NCBI GenBank assembly: GCA_001510575.1 | Contig: LNGK01000004.1 | Location: forward strand, 803,895-867,894 | Direction of reading: 5' to 3' | Origin: Knoxdaviesia capensis | Lineage: Eukaryota > Ascomycota > Sordariomycetes > Microascales > Gondwanamycetaceae | DNA length: 64,000 nt | Shown: in pieces, positions 1-11,701 of the stretch | How the letters are laid out: every line of letters starts with the position of its first letter | Numbering within the stretch: the stretch's first letter is position 1 | Position numbers and translations under genes: made by a program | The notes under the pieces: generated by a model | What the model was told of the DNA's origin: nothing | What the model saw: the letters and a program-made list of their open reading frames with translations, nothing else | The model's database searches: none

Positions 1-2115
1 CCCCCCCCCAAAACCTTCGATCCGATGCTCGCTATGGTTTGAGCTTGGATTGACCCTAGAGCCTGTACGAGTGCTGCAGTAAATGAGAGAGAGAGAGCGA
101 GAGACGGACTGAGAGAGTAGTCCTTCATATAACCACCGCTGCCCTCCCTGTCAGTAGCTTCCAGTCCCTCTCTCTTCTTTTCTTCTTTTCTCTTTCTCTC
201 CTCCTCCCACCAACCCAGATCTTCGCGATCTTTCCAAATATATCCTCTCTCTCCTTCCTCTCCTCCTCCTCTTCTCTTCCCTTCCTTCCTTCATCAACCC
301 CACGCGTGTTCCTCACCTGTCACCGAGAGAACACCTGGAAACGGCCGAGGTTCGCTCATCCACATCTCGAGAGAGTCCTCGCGTCGTCGTGTTGTCTCAT
401 TTTTCTTCTTCTTGTCTTCGTTTTCTTGCTTTTTTTTTTTGCCCTTGGGTGTTTTGCTTTTTTTGTCCTGTTCTGTTCTGTTCTCGATTCGTTTCTGAGC
501 TTTTTTGTTTCTTCTTTAGTTCGTTCGCTTGTCTGGTTGTGTTGCTTGTCTATCATCGTCCTCCCTCCGTGTCTGGCTCTTTCTTCTCTCCCTCGCCTCG
601 CCAATCTCTTCCCAACCCAGCTCTTTTTTTGTGGCTTCTTTTACGTCGTCTTCTCCCTCGAGGATCCTCGTGCTCTGCTCCCTCCCTTTCGTCGTGGCTC
701 CACCCCCAGAGAAACCGCCGTTTCCGACAACAGAACTATCCAGTCGACGACTTTTCCTGCCGCCCTTCCCACCGATCCGCTCTCTTTCTCTCTCTCGTGC
801 CCTTTTTTGCGTGTGGCCCGTCGCTGCGCATGCAGTTGTATTTGCCCCGGGACTTCTAGTCGTAATATATGCTGTGGTAGTTTCTTATTTTCTCTTCTTT
901 CTTCTTCTTCGCCTCGATCTAGTTGCTGGAATATTGCCTAGATTACAGGAGTTGCAGAAGAAAAAGAAAAATAGGATCTTATAGCAGTGTCAATTCACCG
1001 TCTTCAGCATCTACAATATCCAAAACCGACACCGAAAAAAGAGAGAGCCTTCTCGAACCAGTCATATATATCGCAGGGAGAAACAGGATCATTTTCGACC
1101 CTCTCTTTCTTTCCGGCGCGCGCTTTTTTTGCCACATCCCACCAGCGCTGACGCATCCGCTAAAAAGAAGAAAAAAAATCTCCCCTTAACAGACGGTTTT
1201 CTTTTAGACCGTTCCCGATAAGACGGTTTTGTCCACTACCTGTAAGTCAAACACCAAAAAGTGCCTGTTGAAAATTTGATGTTAGACGTAGGCCGGAAAA
1301 ACAGGATTTTTTTCTTCTTCAAAAAACCCGCCCATCGCTCCTGCAGTTTTTAGTGTTATCGGGTTCCTTCCTTCACAGCCATAATTTTCCTCCTCGCTTG
1401 ATTGCGCCTTCCTCAACATTTGCATTTGCGTATCTGCTGTTTTATTAATCCTCGTGTTCGCGCTTCGTCCTTTTTCTGTTCCTCGCTTTTCCTATTTTCC
1501 TCTTTTTTTTTTTTTTCCTCCTCTTCCATCACCACGCATTTCTGTCTCTTGTTTCTTTTCTTTTTCTTCGTTTTCTTTTTGGGTCCTGTTAGAACTGGCA
1601 TCTCGCGATACTTCTTCTTTTCTTTTTTTTCTTGCATCTGATTTGTTGCGTTGATTTGCTTTACTCCATTTGCCAGCATCTTCTGTTTTTGCGCTCTGAT
1701 TATTATTCGCCATTGATTCCTCACAGTGGCCCTATCCCAACATCTACTGACCCGAACCAAATCTGCTCTCCGCCTCCATCAGCCCTCTCCCAGAAGTGAC
1801 GTCGATCTTTGCTGTATCGATTCACGACTTCCTCTTTTTTTGCCTTACGACGACTTCGAAATTCTTCTCCTCGTTTCGTCTTCTCCGCACTTGGCTCTCT
1901 CCCTTATATATCCTTCTATAATTCATCTTCTCTTCGCTCTCCCTTCCGAACTTGCTTCTTCGAACAACCCGCATTCCTGCTCCTCTAGGACTGCGACAAC
2001 GTTTTTCTCTCCCCGGAAGGAAAAACAAATCAACAAACATCGAAACAACCTCTCCCCCCAAGTTCTCTCAATTCCTCAACCTATAAATAGGCGCTCAAAC
2101 CCCAGCTTGTTGGGA
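1..2115 (+). promoter_or_regulatory. Long pyrimidine-rich leader/promoter of the PP1 regulatory subunit gene
   Basis: No gene is seen here. The plus strand is dominated by CT and T runs, especially 150-300, 400-560, 880-920 and 1480-1660. The open frames in it are low-complexity Phe/Leu/Ser stretches and look spurious. A consensus donor GTAAGT at 1242-1247 could start a 5'-UTR intron. A TATA-like CTATAAATAG at 2081-2090 is only about 26 bp before the start codon, so it is probably not the TATA box. The frame of the downstream gene stays open back to 1726 but has no ATG before 2116. Confidence 0.45.
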
Positions 2116-4965
2116 ATGCCTTACACGCCTCCCTCCCACCATTCTCCCGCTTCGTCCACGTCGTCGTCGCCAAATGTCAGTAGACGACAGTCTTTCCAGT
2201 CTGGCGCCGTGCCCACTCTCCCCCGCTCTGCCTCCTATCTCAAACGGCACCGACGGACCCCTTCGGCTGTGAGCTTCGACGGCAGTGAATCTTCCGCCGA
2301 GCCCAGCCAGGGTCTCGCCCTTAGTCAGACCGGTGGCGGCAGCGCTGGCAGCACCACTCCCACCGCTCCTACGTTCTCTTCGCATTCCTCCTCCACTTCC
2401 TCATATGGCGTCAACTCCACCCATGCGCCAGAGTTCGTAGCCAGTGTTGTGCCCAGTGCCAGCGTTCGACAGTCCCCTCCTCCCATCACCGACATCCGCG
2501 CCATGCCCTCCGGTGCGGTAATATCGCCTCCCGAGTCCGCTTCATCGTCCGATGGCGGCAATGGGAGCAGCAGCGACGACGACGAAGGTCTCGAGATCCG
2601 CGGGAGACAGCTCGAGAGCCTCAAGGAGCTGAAGAATGTCATCAGCCAGCTCCCCAACCCCAAAGCCCAGACCCTGCCAGGATCCCGCCGCGCCGCCCTT
2701 CAGCAAGAAGCTGTCGCTGCCGCCAACGTCCACCACAGCTTCAGCACCAGCGACCTCGAAACCCGACGAGCATCCGTGTCTCATCGCCGCTCGAACACCG
2801 AGCCCAAGGTCCTGGTCACCCGGTCCGCAGAGGCTTCCCTTACTGCGTCGGACGAGGAGGATGCCGCTGAGGACAAGTACAAGCCCCAGATGGTTCGCAA
2901 GAAGTCTGGCGAGCTTGTGCGTCCTGCCCTGCGCGCCTCTTCCCGCCGTCGCCCCTCCAGCATGCCTGGCACCCCCACCTTCTCCAAGGCTGTGCACTTC
3001 GACTCGCATCTCGAACATGTTCGCCACTTCCTGCAGGTCGACCGTCCGTTGGCTGTCAGTGCTGGCTCGTCGCCTATCGAAGGATACGATAGCGAGGACG
3101 AGTATCCGTTCCCTGGAGGCGCGGCCGGCAACCGTGCTGCCGCAGCCAACGGAGCCAATTCTCCCCCTTTCACCTGGGAGATTGTCACCCGCAACCTGCC
3201 TGTAACCGAGACCCCTTCCTCCCGCCTGGCTTCTTCTACCCAACCCCCTCAGCTCCAGTCCTCCAAGGTTACCCCCCCGGTTCGTCTCGAGCGCGTGTGG
3301 CTCTCTCCCGACCAGAAGTCGTTGCTGGGATCGGTGGCGGTTCTGAACCTGGCTTTCCAGAAGTTCGTCGTCTGCCGCTTCACCCTTGACTACTGGAAGA
3401 CCACCTCGGAGGTGTCTGCCGACTACTCGGAAAACATCTCTGCCGGTGGCGCCACCGCTGTCGGATCCGACCGGTTTACCTTTGCCATCAAACTCTCGGA
3501 CACCGCCTATCTGGAGAACAAGACCCTGTTCATGTGCATTCGCTACAACGTGAACGGACAGGAGTTCTGGGACAACAACAATGGCCAGAACTTCCAGGTC
3601 GACTTCTTGAAGAAGCCGGTGCCGCAGAACGGCAAGCTGAACTTCCAGGGAAACAAGACCCGTCCTGTTTCTACCGGAGTTGGCGAAGGCCTGACTACCG
3701 CGGCTGCCATGGGCGCTGCTGGCCCGAGCCTGCCCCGCAGCACGCGCCGCCAGCACGTGAACGTGGCTCCCCGGCCCAAGTCCATGCCCGTTGGCTTCGA
3801 CGACCTCAGCGAAGAAGAGCGTTCCTCTTCGTTTGCTGACTCGATCAAGCAGTACCTTGGCGAGGCCGCCCCTGTCTCCCTCCGTCTGAAGTCTCGCCCT
3901 GCTCCGTCGTCTCAGACGGCTTCGAGCAATGGCAACGGTGTGAAGTCTGGCGCGGATCTGTCCAACCGATATGACTTCCGCGCCTCTCTGAGCGCCGCCG
4001 TTCAGTCGGCCAAGGAGTCGTTCCCGGTTGCCCGCTCTGCCAAAGCCTTGAATGGCAATGCAGGCAAGAATGTCCGCAGTGGCCCCCCTGCCTTTGCGCA
4101 GATGTCGAGCGATCCTCTCCCGATTCGAGGAGCTGCCAACAGCGCAACGTCTCGAGCCGACCTTCCAGTTCCTGGCACGGGGTCACCAAGAACCAGCATC
4201 ATGTCGTCCTCGTACGAGGAGCTCGTGAACAAATACTGCTTCGTAAGTAGCCCCTCAACCAGAACCGGAGACGGGCATCGGTAGGAGATGGGAAGCAAGG
4301 ACGGTACGATTTCCTGTGCGCCTCTCTTTTTATTCCGACGATAGCCATCTTCGTGTTTCCAGTACAGTGTTTCGATATTATTGTGTGTGTATATATGTGC
4401 GAATTCAACAATGCAGATGATCTGACTTTGATGTATCTATTTTTTCAACTCTCAACAGTATGGCTCGAAGCAATCCGGATCTCCTACCAAGGAGTTGCAG
4501 TCAAAGCTCGGCGGTCTTGGTGTTTACGATGCCACCTCGGGCAACCCGATCAAGAGCACGTTCAACATGTCGGGCTCCTCTTCGCCGGTTCACCACGGCC
4601 ATGTTCAGCATGCCGGCCCTGCGCTGCACCATAGCGTGCAGCACGGTTCGGCCTTCCCTTTCTCCCCTTCCATGTTTGGCGGCTACCTGGGCGGCTCTCC
4701 TCCCAACGGTACTACTTCGGGCCTGATGGATGATATCCCCAGCCCGTCGACTCCCCCGGCTAGCAACGGCTCGTCGCCGCCTACTACCGGACACGCCTCT
4801 CCCTCGTCGCCTGCGTCTCCCACCACTCTGGCGGCCACTCTGTCTCGCCTGTCTCCGGTCTCGGCCGCGGTTGTGACTGGCGACATGGACTTCCACTCGC
4901 AGAAGATGCAGGATCGGTTTCCGTTCAGCGGACCCGAGGGCCACCAGACGGCGATTCGCGGCTGA
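2116..4965 (+). CDS. Protein phosphatase 1 regulatory subunit with CBM21 domain (Gac1/Pig-like)
   Basis: Two exons, 2116-4242 and 4459-4965, give about 877 residues. The donor is GTAAGT at 4243 and the acceptor CAG ends at 4458. The start at 2116 is the first in-frame ATG, and MPYTPPS is the N-terminus typical of the filamentous-fungal family. A PP1-docking RVxF-type motif, KAVHF, lies near residues 291-295. A CBM21 carbohydrate-binding domain spans about 390-498, with conserved FTLDYW, IRYN and FWDNNNGQNF. The rest is Ser/Pro-rich and looks disordered. Proteins of this type bring type-1 phosphatase to glycogen and so activate glycogen synthase; this role comes from the family, not from the sequence. 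The C-terminal exon is low-complexity and the least certain part. Confidence 0.9.
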
Positions 4966-7269
4966 CTGCTTGGCGACAGCGATAGCGACCCCCGTGGCTT
5001 TCAACAATAGCAGCCACTAAATTTCAAATACTCCAAATTGCAAGTCGAAACAGCAAGGACCAATCATTCGGTTGCTTTGGTCTCGAGATGATATACAGAC
5101 GAATAAATATGAACAGACAAAAAAATTCTACATTCAAAACCAAAAAAACACAATCAGATTGCCGACTTGGCTTCCGACTGGGACTCTTTCCCCCCTCGCG
5201 GATGCTATCTTTCCATGGTTTTTTTCAGCAAAAGTCCGACGGCATCGTTGCAGTTGATCTTGTTTTTGGTTCTCCTTTTTCTTTATGCAGCTAGCGATCT
5301 TTGATTTACAGCTGCTTGACTCGTTGTTTTTGTTCCGGTTCTCGCATCATCTCTCCTCTGGCCCCCAGGACTCTCTTCGAAGCTTCCGGACGGGTGTTTT
5401 TCTTGGTTTCGTTTCCTTTTCTCGTTCTGGGCGGCTTATCTGTAACGACTATTACGAATTTGACTTTTTTCAACCATTTGTCGTTTTATTTTATCTTTGC
5501 GTTTTCTCTTTTGGTTCTCCGGTTCTTCCGCCTTGTTTTTTCCTCTTTCGTGGCCACAAAACCTTTCTTGGTTCCTTTTACAGCAGGGGGTCACAAAGCG
5601 GTCTTCGAGACATAATTATATTTTTTTTTCTGCAGCAGGGTCTTTCTCAAAGGAAGAACATGCATCTCTTTTTATCGTCGTTTTCAGTAGCGGATGAGAA
5701 TTTCTTTTTGTTTTTTCATGTTTTTTTTTTCATCTCTTTTTTTGTGGTCGTCATGGTCCTAGGATCTTCACCTAGATGCGACGAACCGGATTTTTGGGGT
5801 TTTCCTTTTTTTTCTTCTCTTTTTCCTTTTGGGGCGTGCTTTTCTGTGCTTATTCTATTGTCTTGCTTGTTTTTTGGGATATTTTTTGAAGTTCTCTGTG
5901 TTTTCCTCGGGGGTGGACTTGGACAGGGGACGGACGGAATTTAGAAATCGGGAAGGGCAAGGAAACATGTTCCCACGGACTTGCCTTTATTTTTTCCCGG
6001 ATTTATTCTAGTCGTCTCTTTTTCTTCCTCTCTTATTTCATTTCTTTCTTCTACTGGTCTTCTGATGTGCTTTCACGGTTCATTTGGGTTCATGGGGGTG
6101 TGGACAGTGGCAGGCTACGGTGGGCGGTTGGTGGTGGGCAAATGAACTATGTTAGACATGGGGGACAGGGAAATGAAATGAAAGATCTTTTGTGGCTGTT
6201 ACGTGCTTTTCTCTCCTTGCTTCTTGGTTTCGTGATTTTTTTATGGGACACATGATCCTTCAGACAGGAGTGTACGGTAGATAGCTAGGTACGGCAAACA
6301 GTAACTTTCGTCATACACGGACATGGGCATACAGTTGGGATTGAAGTGCGAGCATGTTGTGATATCATGAACTCGGGCGAATGTCTTGGTGTGGCCGGTC
6401 TCTGGGATCGGAGCTACTGGATCGGGATGCCAACTCCGATGGCCAATTATATACGTATCTATCTAGATCAGGCGGATTGGGTGGTCTACGGGGTCTCAGT
6501 GGGTGTGGGGGAGTTCATCATAGACCAGAGCCCACCACCATTTGGAATCCAGCAACCGTTGTCCATCTTCCCCCCTTGCCGAGGTTGCGAGGGGGGGGGA
6601 GAACCCCGGGCTGGAACATGCACGATCTGGAGGGAGGGACAGAAGTGGCGCAATGCCGGCAGAGCATAGCTCCGAGAGACGACGGACGACGGTAGACGGA
6701 TCGACTAAACAACTACACTATGTATGTCACGGAAGAAAGAAGGGCAGAAAACCCAAGAACTCACGAACGTGGACAAAAGGGTGGACAAAGGGTGGACAAA
6801 GGGTGGACAGGCAGGGAAGACGTTGCTAAAAAAGCGGACCGGCGCAAGTGGGGCGGCCCGGAAGCGCCGGAAGGCCGTGGGGCCGGAGGATGTTTCCGGG
6901 GGGGAAGGGGGAAATCTGGGTGCCGACGGGTCGATTGAAGGGCTGGGGGGGGGGAGGGAAGGGGTGATCTGTTGGAGAATCTGGAGGAGCAGGGACAATA
7001 TTGAATGGTTGGGGGGGATAGGGGAGAAGATATGCCGAGATCGAGGAACTGTGCGTGCGGGGTGATTGAAGGATTCGGGGGATGTGCATGAAAGTGCTGG
7101 GACCTCTGTGCAAAAGACCCAAAAGACCCGGCACGTCAATGGAAGCGCATGTATATACTCGCCGGAATCAGCAAGTTTGGGCTCAATATATTGGTCTCTT
7201 GCTTGATTCAGCCGGCATCGACGTCCTCCCCCCTCTGTGGGTGCCGGCGGAGGAGGTGTTCGTCCAGGA
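4966..7269. other. Intergenic, T-rich then purine-rich; no gene seen
   Basis: From about 5200 to 6060 the plus strand is strongly T-rich, and its open frames are Phe/Leu-rich artefacts. From 6560 to 7080 it is G-rich. A short minisatellite at 6768-6810 repeats an 11-12 bp unit (GGGTGGACAAA) about three times. I see no supported coding or RNA gene. Confidence 0.5.
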
Positions 7270-8163
7270 CGGATCAGATGGTCCGCCCTGGTCCGGAGGG
7301 CTGGTGATCTGCGGGGTCGGGGAACTGGGGGGGTCCATGTTGTTCCTCATGCAGGGTCCATTCGACACGCCGGCCCATCAGCCTTGCATGGACATGTCCC
7401 ACCCCCACTGCACATCCCGGCTCCAGCGTCCAGGCGGACGTGTTGCGGCCCGTGACGTCGGACTTGGGGAACAGGCCCAGCGGGTACAGCGTGTCGGAGC
7501 CGTCGTCCTGCGGCAGCTGGAGGCCGTCCCAGCGGTTCACGCGGCGGCGGCGCGGCTCCTTTTGCTTTTTTGCTGTTGCTGCTGCTGCCGCTGGTGGTCG
7601 TGTCATTGTTGTCCCCGGCGGCCGGCGGCGGCTCCTGCCAGAGCGGGCCGGCCGCCCAGACCGCCACGCTGGTGGTGGTCCACAGGTCCAGCATGGGATC
7701 CGAGATTCCCGACACCATCGGCGTGATCCAGCTTGTGTACACCCCGATCGCATCCGGCGCCACATCGCGGATCCGCCCGCTCGTAGTTTCCGTCAGCCCG
7801 TGGCGGCTTTGGGCAGCCAGGGCAGGTCGACCGCGTACACCGTGTTGCACCAGTCCGACGTGCTGGCGCTCGCGGCGGCTGCGCGCACAGGTACGCCAGC
7901 ACGGCGGCGGTCTCGCGGCCGCTGAGGCCGGACCACACGTTGCGGGCCGGCGCGGAGATGGCGGAGCCGCCGGGGGAAGGGCGTTCTTGAGGGTCAGGTG
8001 TGGTGTCGTCGGCGAACTGTGGGCTCGTGAGCAGTCTACTCAGCTGCTCGGCGCTGGCTGATGGGTCGGTGCTTGTGGAGAGCAGGCGGGCGAGGCTGAG
8101 ACATGGGAGAATGAGTCGGGTGCCGAGGGCCCAGGTCCGGACGGCGGAGGGGATGCGGGCCAT
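7270..8163 (-). pseudogene. Copper amine oxidase relic (N-terminal part, frame-broken)
   Basis: Reading down from an ATG at 8163, the first ~93 residues have a signal/anchor-like N-terminus. They are followed by NVWSGLSGRETAAVLAYL, which resembles the N-terminal region of fungal copper amine oxidases. The similarity then jumps frames. DWCNTVYAVDLPWLPK lies at about 7800-7850. A second frame gives ISDPMLDLW and PLWQE (about 7640-7760). A third gives DTLYPLGLFPKSDVTGRN and QPSGPG (about 7280-7520). At least three frame changes are needed, and no intron boundaries explain them. The catalytic C-terminal half, with the Tyr that becomes topaquinone and the copper His residues, is absent, so I call it a truncated pseudogene. 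Family assignment is by motif memory only. Multiple sequencing indels are possible but would not restore the missing half. Confidence 0.55.
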
Positions 8164-8766
8164 TGTGTGCGTATGCTGGTAGATCCGGCCGGGTGTTTGC
8201 TGCATCTCGAGCTGCTTGCTACCAACACCAAACTCTAGAAGATGATAGCGGTCTACGACATAACTGCATCCTTTTCCATCCCTTCTCAAATACACGCCCA
8301 CCAGATTGGTCGTTTCATGTGCCGGTTTCTATATGTCAAAACTATTTGGCCGCGAAGTCTGTGGTTTAATTCCAGGGGCCAGATGAGCAAGGACTTTGAT
8401 CAAATTCAGTTTATTTTTTCTTCTTCATTTCTCTCTCTCTGTATCTCTCTGACATGTTATTTCCGGCTCCAAACTCACGACCTTTCCCATCTTGGTCGGC
8501 TTCACCTCAACCTCGAAGCTGATATCGTCGGGCGGAAATCTCGTGTAAGTCAACCCTAAGACCTGAACCCCAACCCTAGCCCACGAACCTTAATCAAACG
8601 GGTCACGTGCTACAGATAGGTGGTGCTCCCCACTTTTCGCTTTTTTTTTTTTTTCGTTTGCTGCATCAGTCGACTCCAAACTGCATGCAGCTATCACCAC
8701 GGCTTCATCCTCACATCTCTCCGGCGATCTCCAAGTAATGAGCCTGGCTTCTTCTGCGCGGTCATC
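8164..8766 (+). promoter_or_regulatory. Upstream region of PUS1 with telobox and CACGTG box
   Basis: The spacer between the amine oxidase relic and PUS1 holds a telobox AACCCTAA at 8552-8559, a second AACCCTA at 8572-8578, a CACGTG E-box at 8604-8609 and a T tract at 8641-8654. In several fungi telobox and CACGTG sites bind Tbf1- and Cbf1-type factors at translation-related genes. Applying that here is an inference. An upstream ATG at 8738 lies in another frame from the main start. Confidence 0.4.
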
Positions 8767-10764
8767 ATGGCATCTACTCTCACTTCTGAAGCCACTGACG
8801 CTGCGCCCGCTCCAGCGAAGTCTATTTCACAGCCTACAGCTTCAGCCTCTACAGAGACTGCAGCAACCGACGGCCAGCAGAACGGTGGCAACAATGGCGG
8901 CCAGCAGGGAGGAAACGGAAAGAATGATAGAAATAAGCGAAAGTGGGAGTGGAAGTAAGTTCACACACTACCCCATTGCGTCCAGTGCTTGTTGCTTGTT
9001 CACCGTTGCCAACACGGCTAACGCAGCGAGCAGATCGAAGAAACGCGATAGCCGCGACCGCCACCGGCTAGGCAACGACCACAACCGCGACACCGACGGC
9101 GACGAGCGGGCGAAGCGGCCGCGCGGGGAGGACGGCTACCCGGCGCGCAAGGCGAAGCCGAACCCGTTCAGCGCGGACGAGATTGCGTCGGAGGAGCGGC
9201 GGCCGAAGAAGAAGGTGGCGGTGCTGCTGGGGTACGCGGGCACGGGCTACAAGGGCATGCAGATTAGCGACACGGAGCGCACGATCGAGGGCGACCTGTT
9301 TGCGAGCTTTGTGGCGGCGGGGGCGATCGCGAAGGCGAACGCCGACGACCACCGGAAGTCGAGCCTGGTGCGGTGCGCGCGCACCGACAAGGGCGTGCAC
9401 GCCGCCGGCAACGTCATCAGCCTCAAGCTGATCGTCGAGGACCACGACATTGTCGCCAAGATCAACGCCCACCTGCCGCCGCAGATCCGCGTGTGGCAGA
9501 TCCTGCGCACCAACAACGGCTTCAGCTGCTACAAGGAGTGCGACTCGCGCTGGTACGAGTACCTGCTGCCCAGCTACAGCCTGCTGCCGCCCCACCCGGA
9601 CAGCTTCCTCGGCAAGCAGATTGTCGAGCAGGCTACGAAGCTAGGCAAGCTGGACGAGGTGCAGGCGAGCCTGGAGGACGTGCGCGGGTTTTGGGAGGAG
9701 GTCGACGAGAAGGAGATCAAGCCGATCATCGCCGCGCTGGACCCGGAGATCCGCCAGACCGTGCTGGAGCGCATCCACGCGTCCGAGTTCCTGACGGCCG
9801 ACGACAGCGAGCCGCCGCTGCCGGCAGCGGACGGAGTGAGCGCGAAGCCGAAGACCGACGGCGAGGCGGCTGGTGCAGCAGCAGCAGCCGCCGGCGAGAC
9901 CGCGAAGCCGGACGCTGATGCGCCGGCGGGGCCGGCGGGGCCGCGCGAGCCGACGGCGGTCGACTTTGCGCTGCGCGACATCAAGACGGCGTACGTGGCG
10001 GCCAAGCGCCGGTACCGCGTGACGGCGGCGCGGCTGCAGCGGCTGCAGGCCGTGCTCGACCTGTACTGCGGCACGAAGCGCTTCCACAACTTCACGGTGC
10101 GCATGGACTACAACAACGCGTCGGCCAAGCGCCACATCAAGTCGTTCGCGGCGAACCCGAAGCCGGTGGTGATCAACAACACCGAGTGGATCTCGCTGAA
10201 GGTGCACGGCCAGAGCTTCATGATGCACCAGATCCGCAAGATGGTGGGGCTGGCGTCGCTGGTGGCGCGCTGCGGCACGCCGCTGGCGGTGGTGGAGGCC
10301 GCGTTCGGCCCCGACAAGTTCGCGATCCCCAAGGCGCCGAGCCTGGGCCTGCTGCTTGAGCGGCCGGTGTTCACGTCGTGGAACTCGCGCGCGGCGGGCG
10401 AGTTCAAGAAGGACACGATCGACTTTGAGCAGCATGCCGAGACGATTGACGCGTTCAAGCACGAGTTTATATATAAGCGGATTTTCGAGGTCGAGGAGGA
10501 GCAGAACTCGTGAGTTTTTATTTTCTTTGGCCCCTTGACTCTGCTTGATTTGCGTGTACTGACAGTTCCATCTCTAGATTCCACATGTTCTTCCAGCAGG
10601 TCGACAACTTCCGGAGCCCGTTCTTCCTGTGGGTCACCGCCGCCGGCACGGCCGCCACCAAGGAGGCCGAGGCAGCTGCGAAGGCCGGGGCCGGGTCTGG
10701 GGCCAGCGCGGCCGCGTTTGCCGATGACGGCGACGACGAGGACCCGGAGAATGGAGAGGGTTGA
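8767..10764 (+). CDS. PUS1: tRNA pseudouridine synthase 1
   Basis: Exons 8767-8954, 9034-10509 and 10578-10764 give about 616 residues. The enzyme isomerises uridine to pseudouridine in tRNA and other RNAs and belongs to the TruA family. The signature RTDKGVHAAGNVISL is present, with the catalytic Asp near residue 181. KKKVAVLLGYAGTGYKGMQ and HNFTVRMDY are further family landmarks. The Ala/Gly/Pro-rich segment coded at about 9790-9950 looks like an insertion between conserved blocks. The N-terminus from 8767 is hydrophilic and Asn/Gly/Lys-rich, as in nuclear Pus1. Start 8767 has A at -3 and G at +4. Intron 1 (79 nt) has GTAAGT, a GCTAAC branch site and CAG. The ATG at 8738 opens a second frame that stays open through intron 1 into the catalytic domain (see findings). 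Confidence 0.93.
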
Positions 10765-11075
10765 TTGTTTTCTGTATGTTTACTTGGTTTTGGGACTGCA
10801 GGGATCCTCGGATGGATCTACTCTACACACGGATAGATGCAACAGGGTATTAAAATATAGACCTCCCAGGAAACTTTTGGGACTGTTTCTTTTTGTATTT
10901 GAGGCTTTATTGTGATATCATGCAAACGCCAGCCCAGAATCCCCGTAAACGCCGGAAATATGCTGTTCACAAGTGCAAACACGCTTTCTGCCCACCCGAA
11001 CGCCATCAACCCCCGCAAGCACGACGCCCAAATGGCGAATCACGAATTGCCAGGCACACAAGACCTGGCGGTAGA
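10765..11075. other. Short convergent spacer between PUS1 and MED22
   Basis: PUS1 (plus) and MED22 (minus) converge here. No further gene or clear repeat is seen in about 310 bp; both 3'-UTRs presumably lie in it. Confidence 0.5.
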
Positions 11076-11701
11076 CTACGCCGAGTCCGTCCCGGCAGCG
11101 GCCATGCCGGCACACTCGCCGCCGTTGCGACTCGCGGTGGTGCGCATGCGCAGGTCGTCGAGCGACGCCAGCAGCGCGGCCACGCGGCGCGCGTCGGCGT
11201 CGAGCCGGGCGGCGCGGGCACGGGTATCGGCGTCCTGGCGGCCGAGGGCGCCGAACACCCACAGCTCCTTGATGCGGCGGCTGAGGCTGAGCAGGTCCTT
11301 GACGGAGGTTTGCTGGGTGGTTGCGGAGTGGTTGTCAGTCCCGGGAAGACACGAACAAGTGCGATGGGGGCAACCGCGGAACAAGCAGACGGAGAGAGAG
11401 CGAGAGAGAGAGTGGAGGGGATGCTTACCAGGCCCTCAAACTCGAGCTGCATCGACAGCCCGCTGGCGGCGGTGGCCTGCAGGTCCGGGTTCTGGTCCTG
11501 GCCCTCGGCCTGGGCGGTGGCGAGCATGCAGATCAGGCGGAAGCGCGTGAGGATGTCGGCGACCAGGCGGTTGTGGTGGTCTGGGAGGGGTGAGGGTTAG
11601 AACTATGCGAGAGAATGAGTGTGGTGGATGAGAGGGGGGGGGNNNNGGGATAAGGGGTCGGTACCTAACAAGTTCGCTGATGACTGCTGTGCTCGGTCCA
11701 T
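11076..11701 (-). CDS. MED22: Mediator complex subunit 22 (Med22/Srb6)
   Basis: Exons on the minus strand are 11701-11665, 11580-11429 and 11312-11076, giving about 141 residues. The protein starts MDRAQQSSANLLDHHNR and includes LTRFRLICMLATAQAE and SVKDLLSLSRRIKELWVFG. These match the coiled-coil core of Med22, a head-module subunit of Mediator that links transcription factors to RNA polymerase II. Splice signals fit: intron 1 has donor GTACC and branch TTCTAACCC, with acceptor CAG at 11583-11581; intron 2 has donor GTAAGC. Intron 1 holds a run of four N (11643-11646), so its length is uncertain, but the exon phases join correctly. The subunit is small and divergent, so identity rests on the N-terminus and the LWVFG block. 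Confidence 0.8.
11643..11646. other. Four-base N gap in MED22 intron 1
   Basis: Four unresolved bases follow a run of nine G. The gap is inside an intron, so it does not affect the MED22 protein. Confidence 0.95.

Noticed and set aside
2081..2090. TATA box of the PP1 regulatory subunit gene
   Set aside because: It lies only 26 bp from the start codon, too close for a normal leader unless transcription starts almost at the ATG.
2542..3756. A 404-codon open frame opposite the PP1 regulatory subunit
   Set aside because: Shadow of a Ser/Pro-rich coding sequence.
5285..5944. A 219-codon hydrophobic frame
   Set aside because: It comes from a T-rich spacer, so Phe/Leu/Ser dominate; not a membrane protein.
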